DNA of 33,711 nucleotides from positions 1 through 33,711 of the forward strand of contig NZ_JAOART010000144.1 of the NCBI RefSeq assembly GCF_025210435.1, in the 5' to 3' direction. Within the stretch, counting starts at the first letter, position 1. Each line of letters opens with the position of its first letter. Below, in pieces: positions 17,192-25,632 of the stretch. Position numbers and translations under genes: made by a program. The stretch is from Anaeromicrobium sp. (GTDB taxonomy: Bacteria > Bacillota > Clostridia > Peptostreptococcales > Thermotaleaceae). The notes under the pieces are model-generated. The model made no database searches. It had not been told where the DNA came from and saw nothing but the letters and a program-made list of their open reading frames with translations.

Positions 17192-17424
17192 TAGATTTAT
17201 TATTTGGAAACTTACTTTATGTGAGCCTACTTCAGGAAAATATATTGAGAATTTTTTCCACCCAAGTCCTTGTCACAAGCGAAAGTGTGAATCTTAGTAG
17301 ATAGGTTCATGAGTCATGTTGGAGTAACATAGGATGTTGTGACGTTCCAGGGTTCCAAAAATTTTCAATGGTTTCCCTTATAGGCAAGTTACTGTATAAA
17401 GAAATCTTAATGTTACCAAATCTA
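17192..17424 (+). repeat. 233-bp structured repeat, copy B
   Basis: Same length and end sequences (TAGATTT, AAATCTA) and flanking TA as copy A. Bases 8-17 are diverged from the other copies, but the core is nearly identical. The small hairpin is ATGTT/AACAT here against AGCAT in A and C, turning a T-G pair into T-A. It occupies most of the 417-bp divergent gap between the hydrolase and pelD genes, so it lies between their promoters. Confidence 0.9.
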
Positions 17425-17496
17425 TAATTATATTATAAATTAATTTTAGCCATATTTGTGGCAGAATATTTAATTAATGAAAAAAAGATAGAAAAA

Positions 17497-17503
17497 TGTC
17501 GAA
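17497..17503 (+). promoter_or_regulatory. Candidate Spo0A box upstream of the pel operon
   Basis: TGTCGAA, a full match to the Spo0A consensus TGNCGAA, in the 163 bp between repeat B and the pelD start. No convincing -10 sits at the right distance after it, so a regulatory role is possible but weakly supported. No c-di-GMP riboswitch motif was seen in this leader. Confidence 0.25.
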
Positions 17504-17587
17504 AGAAAAGAAAGGTCATTTAATGAAAAGTGGGCAAAATAAATTATATGAATTAATTTTCCTTCTTTTGTAAAGGTGGCATATAAA

Positions 17588-19771
17588 ATGAAAGTTTTGA
17601 TTACTGGCGGTTATGGATTTATTGGATCCCATGTGGCAGATAGATTTTATAAAGAGGGACATGAAATCTATATAATAGATAATCTTTCAACGGGAAAAGC
17701 TGAAAATGTATCTGTGAAGCATAAATTCTACAAACTAAGTATTGAAGATAAAAAGTGTGAAGAAATATTTAAATTAAATAAATTTCATGCAGTAATTAAC
17801 CTGGCAGCCCAAGTAGATGTGAACATGTCTTTAAAAAATCCCCAATTAGATACTCAAGTGAATATTTTAGGATTAGTCAATTTGCTAGAGTTATCAGTAA
17901 AATATGGAGTGAAAAAATTTATTTTTGCATCTTCAGCAGCAGTATATGGAGAAAACAAAATACTACCCCATAGGGAAAATAGTAAAACCAGTCCTATTTC
18001 TCCCTATGGAATGAGTAAATTAATGGGAGAGTATTATTGCAATAAATGGAATGAAATCTATGGACTCAATACCATATCCTTTCGATTTTCCAATGTATAT
18101 GGACCTAGGCAAGGGGCGAAGGGAGAAGGAGGAGTAGTTTCTATTTTTTTAAAGAAACTTATGAGGGGAGATAAATTAATTGTATTTGGAGATGGGAAGC
18201 AAACGAGGGATTATATATATGTGGGAGATATAGTTGATGGAATATATAAAAGTACCATCTTATCCCATATTAATGGTGTGTATAATCTATCTACAAATAC
18301 CCAAAAGAGCTTAAATGATTTATTAGAAGCTTTAAAACAGATTAAAACTATAGAAGAGATTATCTATGAAGAGAAGAGGAAGGGGGATATTCTTCATTCT
18401 AGATTAGATAATAATAGGGCAAAAAAGGATCTTAACTGGACAAATATTTATTCCTTAGAAGAGGGCCTGTCTAAAACCTATAGATGGTATAGGGAAAATT
18501 ACAAATTAAACCATGAGCATAATAGTGAAGAAATTAAAGGGAAAAATAAAAAAAGATTTAACAGATTAATAAGAAGCCTACTACCCTATGGTGAAAATAT
18601 ATTAATATTTGCAATACTATTTTATATGTGCTCAAAGGGCATTGGAACAAGTTTATTAAACAATGATCTATATACATTCCTAAGTATAATTTATATAGGG
18701 TTCATGGGCATACTATATGGTAAGAAGCAATCTAGTATATCCATATTCTTATCTATTATTTTGTATGTATTTGGATACTTAAGGGTAGGTGGAGATATGA
18801 TCGTATTGTTTTATGAACCTAAACATTTAATAATAATAGGTATATATTTTTTAATAGGAACCACAACAGGATATACCCTTGATAAAAAGAATCGAGCATT
18901 AGATTTTAAGGAATTAGAAATAAATGCTTTAAAGGAAAAATATACTTTTTTATATGAAATTTATGGTGAAACGAGAAAATTAAAGGATGAATTTGAAAAA
19001 CAGATAGTAAATTCAAAGGATAGTTTTGGAAAAATATATAGTATTGTTGATGAACTAAAATATCTAGAAAAGGAAAAGGTATATAGTGGGTGTATAGGTG
19101 CCATAGAAACCATAATGGAAACGGATGAGGTAGCAGTTTATACAATTAGTCCTAGGGGAGAGTTCTTAAGATTAAAAGCTAAATCAAGGAAAAACCATTC
19201 AAAAATATCTAACTCTATAGATTTAAGTGGTCTAACAGAAATTAAAAATATGATTGAAAAAAAAGAAATATTTATAAATGATAATTTAAAGGAAAATCTT
19301 CCTATTATGGCAGCCCCCCTTTTAAATGAAAAGAAAATATTTGGAATAATTGCAATATATAAAGTGGAATTTGAAAAACTAACCTTATATTATGAAAATT
19401 TATTTAAAATTTTAGTAAGTTTAATATCTGACTCCCTTTCTAGGGCACATGTTCATGAAGAAAGAATCCTTTCTGAAAAGTACATGGAAGATACTTTTGT
19501 TTTAAAAAGTCATGAATTTGAAAATGTACTAGGAACTATTAAAGAAAAGTATGAAAAATTTCATATGGATTATTTGTTATTAAGAATTAACAACCTAGAA
19601 TCTTATAAAAAAATAAGTGAAAAATTAAAACCTATCATAAGGACAGATGATTATATAGGCCTTAGAACGGACAATAAACTCTATTTATTACTAACTAATG
19701 CAAAGGTTAAAGATATGGACATAATAAATGAAAAGCTAAATAAAAGGGGCATTCATGTGTCCTTATTATAG
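17588..19771 (+). CDS. pelD: Epimerase-PelD fusion: sugar-nucleotide epimerase plus c-di-GMP receptor
   Basis: A 727-residue fusion. Residues 1-310 form an extended short-chain dehydrogenase/epimerase (GGYGFIGSH NAD-binding motif; SSAAVYGE; active-site YGMSK with Tyr about 140 and Lys about 144), probably a UDP-GlcNAc/UDP-GalNAc 4-epimerase of the PelX/GalE type. Residues about 335-445 hold four membrane helices, then a coiled coil, a GAF domain (about 485-620) and a degenerate GGDEF domain (about 650-727). In the last, RTDD (about 685) keeps the RxxD c-di-GMP inhibitory site, but the GGDEF motif is replaced by RTDNKL, so it should bind and not make c-di-GMP. AAAGGTGG (17572-17579) sets ATG 17588; the upstream GTG lies inside that site. 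The TAG stop coincides with the left end of repeat C. Confidence 0.88.
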   Translation: MKVLITGGYGFIGSHVADRFYKEGHEIYIIDNLSTGKAENVSVKHKFYKLSIEDKKCEEIFKLNKFHAVINLAAQVDVNMSLKNPQLDTQVNILGLVNLLELSVKYGVKKFIFASSAAVYGENKILPHRENSKTSPISPYGMSKLMGEYYCNKWNEIYGLNTISFRFSNVYGPRQGAKGEGGVVSIFLKKLMRGDKLIVFGDGKQTRDYIYVGDIVDGIYKSTILSHINGVYNLSTNTQKSLNDLLEALKQIKTIEEIIYEEKRKGDILHSRLDNNRAKKDLNWTNIYSLEEGLSKTYRWYRENYKLNHEHNSEEIKGKNKKRFNRLIRSLLPYGENILIFAILFYMCSKGIGTSLLNNDLYTFLSIIYIGFMGILYGKKQSSISIFLSIILYVFGYLRVGGDMIVLFYEPKHLIIIGIYFLIGTTTGYTLDKKNRALDFKELEINALKEKYTFLYEIYGETRKLKDEFEKQIVNSKDSFGKIYSIVDELKYLEKEKVYSGCIGAIETIMETDEVAVYTISPRGEFLRLKAKSRKNHSKISNSIDLSGLTEIKNMIEKKEIFINDNLKENLPIMAAPLLNEKKIFGIIAIYKVEFEKLTLYYENLFKILVSLISDSLSRAHVHEERILSEKYMEDTFVLKSHEFENVLGTIKEKYEKFHMDYLLLRINNLESYKKISEKLKPIIRTDDYIGLRTDNKLYLLLTNAKVKDMDIINEKLNKRGIHVSLL

Positions 19772-20001
19772 ATTTCTGGTGTATAAACTTACTTTATGTG
19801 AGCCTATTTCAGGAAAATATTGAAAAATTTTTCCACCCAAGTCCTTGTCACAAGCGAAAGTGTGAGTCTTCGTAGATAGGTTCATGATTCATGTTGGAGT
19901 AGCATAAGATGTTGTGACGTTCCAGGGTTCCAAAAATTTTCAATCTATTTTCCCTTGTAGGCGAGTTACCGTATAAAGAAATCTTAGTTTTACGAAATCT
20001 A
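19769..20001 (+). repeat. 233-bp structured repeat, copy C, inside the pel operon
   Basis: Full-length copy with the same ends and flanking TA. It starts on the pelD stop codon and ends 5 bp before the pelE ribosome site, so the pelD-pelE gap is almost entirely this element, whereas all later pel genes overlap or lie within 4 bp of each other. Relative to copy A the helix pair C(13927)-G(14033) is T-A here; in the GTGAATC/GGTTCAC hairpin the changes A to G (left) and C to T (right) both leave G-U pairs. Confidence 0.9.
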
Positions 20002-20016
20002 TAGAAGGGGGTAATA

Positions 20017-20916
20017 ATGTTAAATGAATTTATTATTTTCCATATTAGTATGAGTATATGTTATTTAATATATGGCTTTTTAAGAAAAGAAAAAATAAAG
20101 GCTATTAATGAATTCATATTAGTTTTTATGATTCCTCTATTAGGAATAGGTCATTTAATATTAATTAAATTAATAGGTACACAAATTAAAGATTCAACCC
20201 ATATATTAAATTCTTACAAAGAGTATATAAGGGAAAAAAATAAAATTTTTTATGGGGAAGGTGTAAACTTATCCCAAAAAATAAACACCATATCCATGGA
20301 AGAAGCTCTAATATATAACACTAATAGGGAAAAAAGACAATTACTACTCAATATTCTAAAGGGTGATTATTCTCAAAATGTTTCTATTTTAAAAAGTGCA
20401 TTAAAGGACGAAGATTCAGAAACGAGCCATTATGCAGCATCTGCTCTAATGAGAATAAAGGGTGAGTTAGATAAGAATTTACAGTTGAAAGAGATTGAAT
20501 ATGAAAAAAATAAGGATTCTATGGAAATAATGAAAGAATATATTAGAATTGTGAAAAAATATATGGAAAGCGGATTATTAGACCAATTTACATATTATAA
20601 ATATAGGAGTATATATTTAAATTTGTTAAAAATCATATTATCTAAGGAAAAATCAAATCTATATTATGAAGAAAAAATTAATTATGAAATAGAAGTGGGA
20701 AATTACCAAGAAGCGAGGGCCTATTGTGAAGAATATTTAAAAAACTTTACCCTAGAGGAAGGTGCATATTTATCCTATATGAAGTTATATTACAATTTAG
20801 GAGATTACAAGGGACTATATGAAAATATAAATTTATTAAAAAATTCATTTGTTAGATTATCTCCTAAGGGACTAAATATATTGAGATTTTGGATGGAAAG
20901 GACAAAACATGTATAA
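20017..20916 (+). CDS. pelE: PelE, membrane-anchored helical-repeat protein of the Pel complex
   Basis: 299 residues: two N-terminal membrane helices (about 5-22 and 30-53) followed by a cytoplasmic helical-repeat region with HEAT-like (ILKSALKDEDSETSHYAASALMRIKG) and TPR-like segments towards the C-terminus. In Pseudomonas, PelE is an inner-membrane TPR protein of the PelD-E-F-G synthase complex. Identification rests mainly on position between pelD and pelA and on architecture, as PelE sequences diverge strongly. ATG 20017 follows AGAAGGGGG. Its end overlaps the pelA start by 8 bp, indicating coupled translation. Confidence 0.78.
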   Translation: MLNEFIIFHISMSICYLIYGFLRKEKIKAINEFILVFMIPLLGIGHLILIKLIGTQIKDSTHILNSYKEYIREKNKIFYGEGVNLSQKINTISMEEALIYNTNREKRQLLLNILKGDYSQNVSILKSALKDEDSETSHYAASALMRIKGELDKNLQLKEIEYEKNKDSMEIMKEYIRIVKKYMESGLLDQFTYYKYRSIYLNLLKIILSKEKSNLYYEEKINYEIEVGNYQEARAYCEEYLKNFTLEEGAYLSYMKLYYNLGDYKGLYENINLLKNSFVRLSPKGLNILRFWMERTKHV

Positions 20917-22723
20917 AAAAACCATAATATTAATATTGTTTGGGTTAATTGGTATGGCAGTCTTATTTCAAGTTACTAGACTAGATATTATAAGTAGAGG
21001 AAGTAAAAATATAAATGTTGTAAATAAAATTATTAATCCTATAAAAATCAATATTCCATCCCATGTGAATAAGGAAAAGTTTTTAATCATATACGATGAA
21101 TTGGAGCCAGGAAGTTTAAAAATAAAAGATAATTTAAATAATATTTTAAAAAAATATATGAAAAAACATATAGTACACATGGAAGTTAATGAAGAGATGA
21201 GAAATATTCATTATGATACTATAATCATTGCCCTTGAATATATAGACAGAATAAAAGATTTTGAGAACATAATGAACTTTGCTAAAGATGGAGGAACTCT
21301 CATCTTTATGGAAAGACCTTTAGATGGAGAAAATCTTAATAAAATATATAAATACCTTGGAATAGAAGAATACAATGATCTTATAGATACGAAGGGAATA
21401 AAACTAAAAGAAAATCTATTAATAGGTGCTAAAGGATTTGAAAGTAATGAAGAATTTATAGAAAATTCTTCATTAGATGTGGTGTTAAATCACAAACCTA
21501 GAGTGTATGCCACTTCCTATGATAATATGCCCCTACTTTGGAGTAATACATATGGAAATGGAAAGATTATTGTTTTTAATGGAACCATTACTAATGAAAA
21601 AGTAAATACGGGATTAATGGCTGGAATCATAAGCTTAAGTAGAGATGAATTCATTTACCCCATAATAAATTCTAAGCTAGTACATATAGATGACTTTCCT
21701 TCCCCTATACCTGAGGGAATAAATCCTCACATATATGAAGACTATGCCAGAACTATTCCCCAATTCTACAGGGAAATATGGTGGGCCCATATGCTAAAAC
21801 TTTCAAAAAAATATAACATAAAATATACTTCATACATAATAGAAACCTATAATGATAGGGTAGAAGAACCCTTTTATCAAGATGATATTAAGGCTAAAAA
21901 CTATTTGTTAATATATGGACGAGAGTTGTTAAAACATGGTGGAGAAATTGGGATACATGGATATAACCATCAATCATTAGCACCAAAGGGTTATATAAAA
22001 GAAGATCTAGGTTATAATCCTTGGCATAGTGAAAAGGATATGGTAGCTTCCATTAGGGAAGTAATAAACTATGGTCACTCCGTATTTCCTAATTACCACT
22101 TTAGAACTTATGTACCTCCTTCAAATATCTTAAGTCCAGAGGGGAGAAGATCCATTAAAAAGGGTATGCCTAACTTAAAAATAATATCTGGATTATATCT
22201 AAATAACTATACAAAGGACGTGTATGAACAGGAGTTTGAAATAAGTGAAGATGGCATAATTGAATTTCCGAGACTTACCTATGGATATACTAAGAGGGAT
22301 GATGAATTGTGGACCATATATAACGGTATCAATTTATTTGGTGTATTTTCACATTTTATACATCCAGATGACATATTAGATACCCATAGAAGTGATGGGA
22401 AAAGTTGGAGTGAGCTTAGTAAGGAATTTGAATATATTCAAAGGACAGTTTATGAAAAGTATGGGTGGCTAAGGGCCAATACCACATCCCAAGGGGGTAT
22501 AAATTTAATAAAATATGAAGATGCAGCCCCCCATATTGAATATGGTGAAAATGAAATAAAAATCTATTGTAATAACTTTAGACCCCATATTTATTTCATA
22601 TTTAGAACTATTAATAGGGTGAAAAAATCTAAAAATTGTAAAGTACAATCTATTGATGAGGGAGTCTATCTTATACAACTAGAAGATAGTAGTGGAACCA
22701 TATATATGGAAAAAGAGGAGTAA
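20909..22723 (+). CDS. pelA: PelA-type Pel polysaccharide deacetylase (no hydrolase domain)
   Basis: 604 residues anchored by one N-terminal membrane helix (5-22), then an alpha/beta domain (about 50-240, resembling the Rossmann-like domain of DUF2194/PelA proteins) and a CE4/CE18-like deacetylase domain (about 250-540). The metal-site motifs are LVHIDDFP (Asp 261-262) and GIHGYNHQS (His 350 and 354), with FRTYVPPSN as the following conserved strand; a short beta domain closes the protein. It would remove acetyl groups from GalNAc-rich Pel outside the membrane. Unlike Pseudomonas PelA it lacks the hydrolase half; a separate hydrolase gene is divergent upstream. It corresponds to the PelA-DA form of Gram-positive Pel loci. 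Confidence 0.88.
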   Translation: MYKKTIILILFGLIGMAVLFQVTRLDIISRGSKNINVVNKIINPIKINIPSHVNKEKFLIIYDELEPGSLKIKDNLNNILKKYMKKHIVHMEVNEEMRNIHYDTIIIALEYIDRIKDFENIMNFAKDGGTLIFMERPLDGENLNKIYKYLGIEEYNDLIDTKGIKLKENLLIGAKGFESNEEFIENSSLDVVLNHKPRVYATSYDNMPLLWSNTYGNGKIIVFNGTITNEKVNTGLMAGIISLSRDEFIYPIINSKLVHIDDFPSPIPEGINPHIYEDYARTIPQFYREIWWAHMLKLSKKYNIKYTSYIIETYNDRVEEPFYQDDIKAKNYLLIYGRELLKHGGEIGIHGYNHQSLAPKGYIKEDLGYNPWHSEKDMVASIREVINYGHSVFPNYHFRTYVPPSNILSPEGRRSIKKGMPNLKIISGLYLNNYTKDVYEQEFEISEDGIIEFPRLTYGYTKRDDELWTIYNGINLFGVFSHFIHPDDILDTHRSDGKSWSELSKEFEYIQRTVYEKYGWLRANTTSQGGINLIKYEDAAPHIEYGENEIKIYCNNFRPHIYFIFRTINRVKKSKNCKVQSIDEGVYLIQLEDSSGTIYMEKEE

Positions 22724-22725
22724 TT

Positions 22726-24132
22726 ATGAGAATTTGTATCATTGCAGAGGGGTCCTATCCCCATGTGGCAGGAGGTGTATCCACCTGGACCCAATCCCTA
22801 ATAGAAAATATGAAGGAACATGAATTTATAATATATGCCATTGGAGCTGAAAGTAAAAGTAGGGGCACATATAAATATGAGATACCTTCTAATGTGGTTT
22901 CTATGGAAGAAATTTTTTTAGATGAGTTTTTAAACTTAAAGGGAGTATATGGTAAAAAGTTTAAAATAAGTGATTTAGTAAAGGATAATATAAAATCCTT
23001 AATATTAGGAAATAATGTGGATTTTAATATATTATTTGATTTTTTACAGGATGGGCAAGTGGATAATATAATGGATTTTTTCATGAGTAAGGATATATTT
23101 AATATAATAAAGGAAGCCTATCATATTAAATATAGTCTTATACCCTTTAATAATTTTTTTTGGGCTGTTAGGGCCATGATTATTCCATTATTTTTTCTTA
23201 TAAAGAGAAATGTGCCAAAGGCTCACATTTACCATAGTGTATCAACAGGGTATGGAGGCATTATGGGAGCCCTTGGAAATTATATTTATAATACTCCTTT
23301 TATATTAACTGAACATGGCATATATACTAGGGAAAGGGAGGAAGAAATAATAAAATCCAATTGGATAGAGGGATATTTTAAAGACATGTGGATTAAGTTT
23401 TTCTATAACCTATCCCATTGTGCCTACAACAAGGCAAATAGGGTAATATCCTTATCTGAAAAAAATAAACATATGCAAGTTGAAATAGGTTGCCCTATGG
23501 AAAAAATACATGTTATCCCAAATGGAATAGATGTTAGCAAATTTAGTCATATACCTGGGAAAGATACAAATCATAAACACATAAATATTGGAGCAGTCCT
23601 TAGGCTAGTGCCTATTAAAGATGTGAAAACTATGATAAGGGCCTTTTACATGGTAAAAGAGGAAATAAAAAATGCAAAATTTTATATAATGGGTCCCACC
23701 GATGAAGATAAGGAGTATTATAAGGAATGTGTAAATCTAGTTAAAAACTTAAACCTAGAAGATCTTATATTTACAGGAAGAATAAATATAAAGGAATATT
23801 TGGGAAAAATGGACATACTAGTTTTAAGTAGTATAAGTGAAAGCCAACCCTTAGCCATATTAGAGGGATTTGCATGTAGAAAACCCTTTGTATCTACAGA
23901 TGTGGGAAGCTGTAAGGAACTCATATATGGAGAAGATCATTATGGACAGGCTGGATTTGTAGTACCCCTTATGAACTATGAGAGATTATCCAAGGAAATA
24001 ATTAAACTTTGTAAAAATAAGGATTTAAGGTTAAGAATGGGAACTAATGGATATGATCGAGTGGTAAATTTATACACTTTTCATAAATTTATTAAGGAAT
24101 ATAAGGACCTATACAATAGTTTTAGGATGTGA
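22726..24132 (+). CDS. pelF: PelF, Pel polysaccharide glycosyltransferase
   Basis: Cytosolic GT4-family glycosyltransferase of 468 residues that polymerises Pel from UDP-sugars (UDP-GalNAc in Pseudomonas). The N-terminus (CIIAEGSYPHVAGGVSTWTQ) is the characteristic PelF start with the GGV acceptor-site loop; VIPNGIDVSKF begins the second Rossmann domain, and ESQPLAILE (Glu 372 and Glu 380) is the EX7E donor-site motif. Length and motifs are normal. Only 2 bp separate it from pelA, with AGGAG as ribosome site. It lacks membrane segments, so it depends on PelD/PelE/PelG for membrane docking. Confidence 0.95.
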   Translation: MRICIIAEGSYPHVAGGVSTWTQSLIENMKEHEFIIYAIGAESKSRGTYKYEIPSNVVSMEEIFLDEFLNLKGVYGKKFKISDLVKDNIKSLILGNNVDFNILFDFLQDGQVDNIMDFFMSKDIFNIIKEAYHIKYSLIPFNNFFWAVRAMIIPLFFLIKRNVPKAHIYHSVSTGYGGIMGALGNYIYNTPFILTEHGIYTREREEEIIKSNWIEGYFKDMWIKFFYNLSHCAYNKANRVISLSEKNKHMQVEIGCPMEKIHVIPNGIDVSKFSHIPGKDTNHKHINIGAVLRLVPIKDVKTMIRAFYMVKEEIKNAKFYIMGPTDEDKEYYKECVNLVKNLNLEDLIFTGRINIKEYLGKMDILVLSSISESQPLAILEGFACRKPFVSTDVGSCKELIYGEDHYGQAGFVVPLMNYERLSKEIIKLCKNKDLRLRMGTNGYDRVVNLYTFHKFIKEYKDLYNSFRM

Positions 24133-24136
24133 TGGA

Positions 24137-25582
24137 TTGGCCGGAATAGGTTTTGAATTAAAGAAGTTGTTTAATAAGGAGGGCTTTTTTAACTTAATCA
24201 AAGCATATTTATATTCTACCCTGGTGACGGTAGGGCCTTTCATATTGTGTACATCCATGATTATAACAATACAAATAATACTTAAATATTTAAATATGGA
24301 TTTTTTAGAGAGGGAAATTTTTTTGGCAACGGTAGTCTATAGTTTTATATTTTCTCAAATTATTACTAGCGGTTTTTCCATGGTAATAACTAGATATGTG
24401 GCAGATAGACTATATGAAGAAGAGTTTGATGAAATATTACCATCTCTATACGGAATAATAAGTATATGTATAGTTATAGGAGGATTAATAGGTATTATAT
24501 TTTTATATGGATCTCCTATAGGCTGGAAACTAGCACTTGCATCCTATTTATTATATATTCAATTAATCATAATGTGGGTTGAAACAGTGTATTTGACTGC
24601 CTTAAAAGATTATATTAAAATATTTAAATCATATGTGACAGGTGTCATAATTGCCATTGTACTTTCATATATGTTACTTAAAAGATCCAATTATAAGTCT
24701 GCTTTAGGACTCTTGATTGCCATGGATATGGGCATATTTATCATAATAACCTTTTTAATGGTATATATAAAAAGCTTTTTTAAAAGTAGCAACAATAAAT
24801 ATTATGAATTTTTAACATATATGGATAAATATCCAGAACTATTTTTTGTAAATTTTTTTTATACTTTATCTTTGTATATACATAATTTTATATTTTGGAA
24901 TAGTCACATGGCTGTAACTATTGTGGATACATATAAATACTGTCCATCCTATGATGTACCAACCTTCTATGGATTTTTATCAATAATTCCTGCCATGGTA
25001 ATATTTGTAGTATCCATTGAAACTTCCTTTTATAAGAAGTATAGAGAATATTATTCTTTAATAAGGTCAGGTGGCAATTTATCCGAAATAGAAAAGGCGA
25101 AAAATAATATGGAAAGGGTATTATGGGAAGAAGTGAGAAATCTCATGGAGGTTCAAATCTTTTTTTCTTTAATGGGAATTATACTTGGAAATATGTTTTT
25201 GCCTAGATTAGGATTAAATCATTTATCTATAGATATATTCAACATATTAGCCCTAGGAGCCTATGGAAATGTAGTATTTTTAATTATAATATTACTACAA
25301 TTGTACTTTGAAGATAGAATGGGAGCCCTTGTAATTTCAATTGTTTTCATTACTACAAACACCTTATTTACAACGGTGTCCCTTAAATTAGGTGAAAACT
25401 TTTATGGACTAGGATTTTTCTTATCTGCCTTTATGAGTTTAATAATAAGTTTATTGAGGCTTGAATATTTTTTAGATAATATAAACTACTACACTTTCTG
25501 CTCTCAGCCAATCATGTATAAGGAAAGAAGAGGTGTATTTTATAAAATACTTAAATTCTTTGGACATATAAATGAAAAATAG
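24137..25582 (+). CDS. pelG: PelG, polytopic Pel export protein
   Basis: 481 residues with about 12 hydrophobic helices, a polysaccharide-transporter (Wzx/MOP-like) fold; in Pseudomonas it is the membrane channel of the Pel synthase complex. The N-terminus MAGIGFELKKLF is the hallmark PelG start, which fixes the unusual TTG at 24137 as the start codon (4 bp after pelF's stop; only a weak GGATG/GATGGA ribosome site, so translation is probably coupled). It ends the operon at a terminator. No pelB or pelC follows, as expected in a cell without an outer membrane. Confidence 0.92.
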   Translation: MAGIGFELKKLFNKEGFFNLIKAYLYSTLVTVGPFILCTSMIITIQIILKYLNMDFLEREIFLATVVYSFIFSQIITSGFSMVITRYVADRLYEEEFDEILPSLYGIISICIVIGGLIGIIFLYGSPIGWKLALASYLLYIQLIIMWVETVYLTALKDYIKIFKSYVTGVIIAIVLSYMLLKRSNYKSALGLLIAMDMGIFIIITFLMVYIKSFFKSSNNKYYEFLTYMDKYPELFFVNFFYTLSLYIHNFIFWNSHMAVTIVDTYKYCPSYDVPTFYGFLSIIPAMVIFVVSIETSFYKKYREYYSLIRSGGNLSEIEKAKNNMERVLWEEVRNLMEVQIFFSLMGIILGNMFLPRLGLNHLSIDIFNILALGAYGNVVFLIIILLQLYFEDRMGALVISIVFITTNTLFTTVSLKLGENFYGLGFFLSAFMSLIISLLRLEYFLDNINYYTFCSQPIMYKERRGVFYKILKFFGHINEK

Positions 25583-25606
25583 AAGCAGATAACTACTTCT
25601 ATTTTT
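25575..25606. terminator. Terminator at the end of the pel operon
   Basis: AAAAATAGAAG (25575-25585, including the pelG stop) pairs with CTTCTATTTTT (25596-25606). It works in both directions and so can also end the convergent yjiH-type transcript. Confidence 0.75.
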
Positions 25607-25632
25607 TACAGATTATTATATTTTTAAATTAT

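Noticed and set aside
17171-17587. A c-di-GMP riboswitch in the pel leader
   Set aside because: Neither the class I nor class II conserved motifs were seen; the space is mostly repeat copy B.
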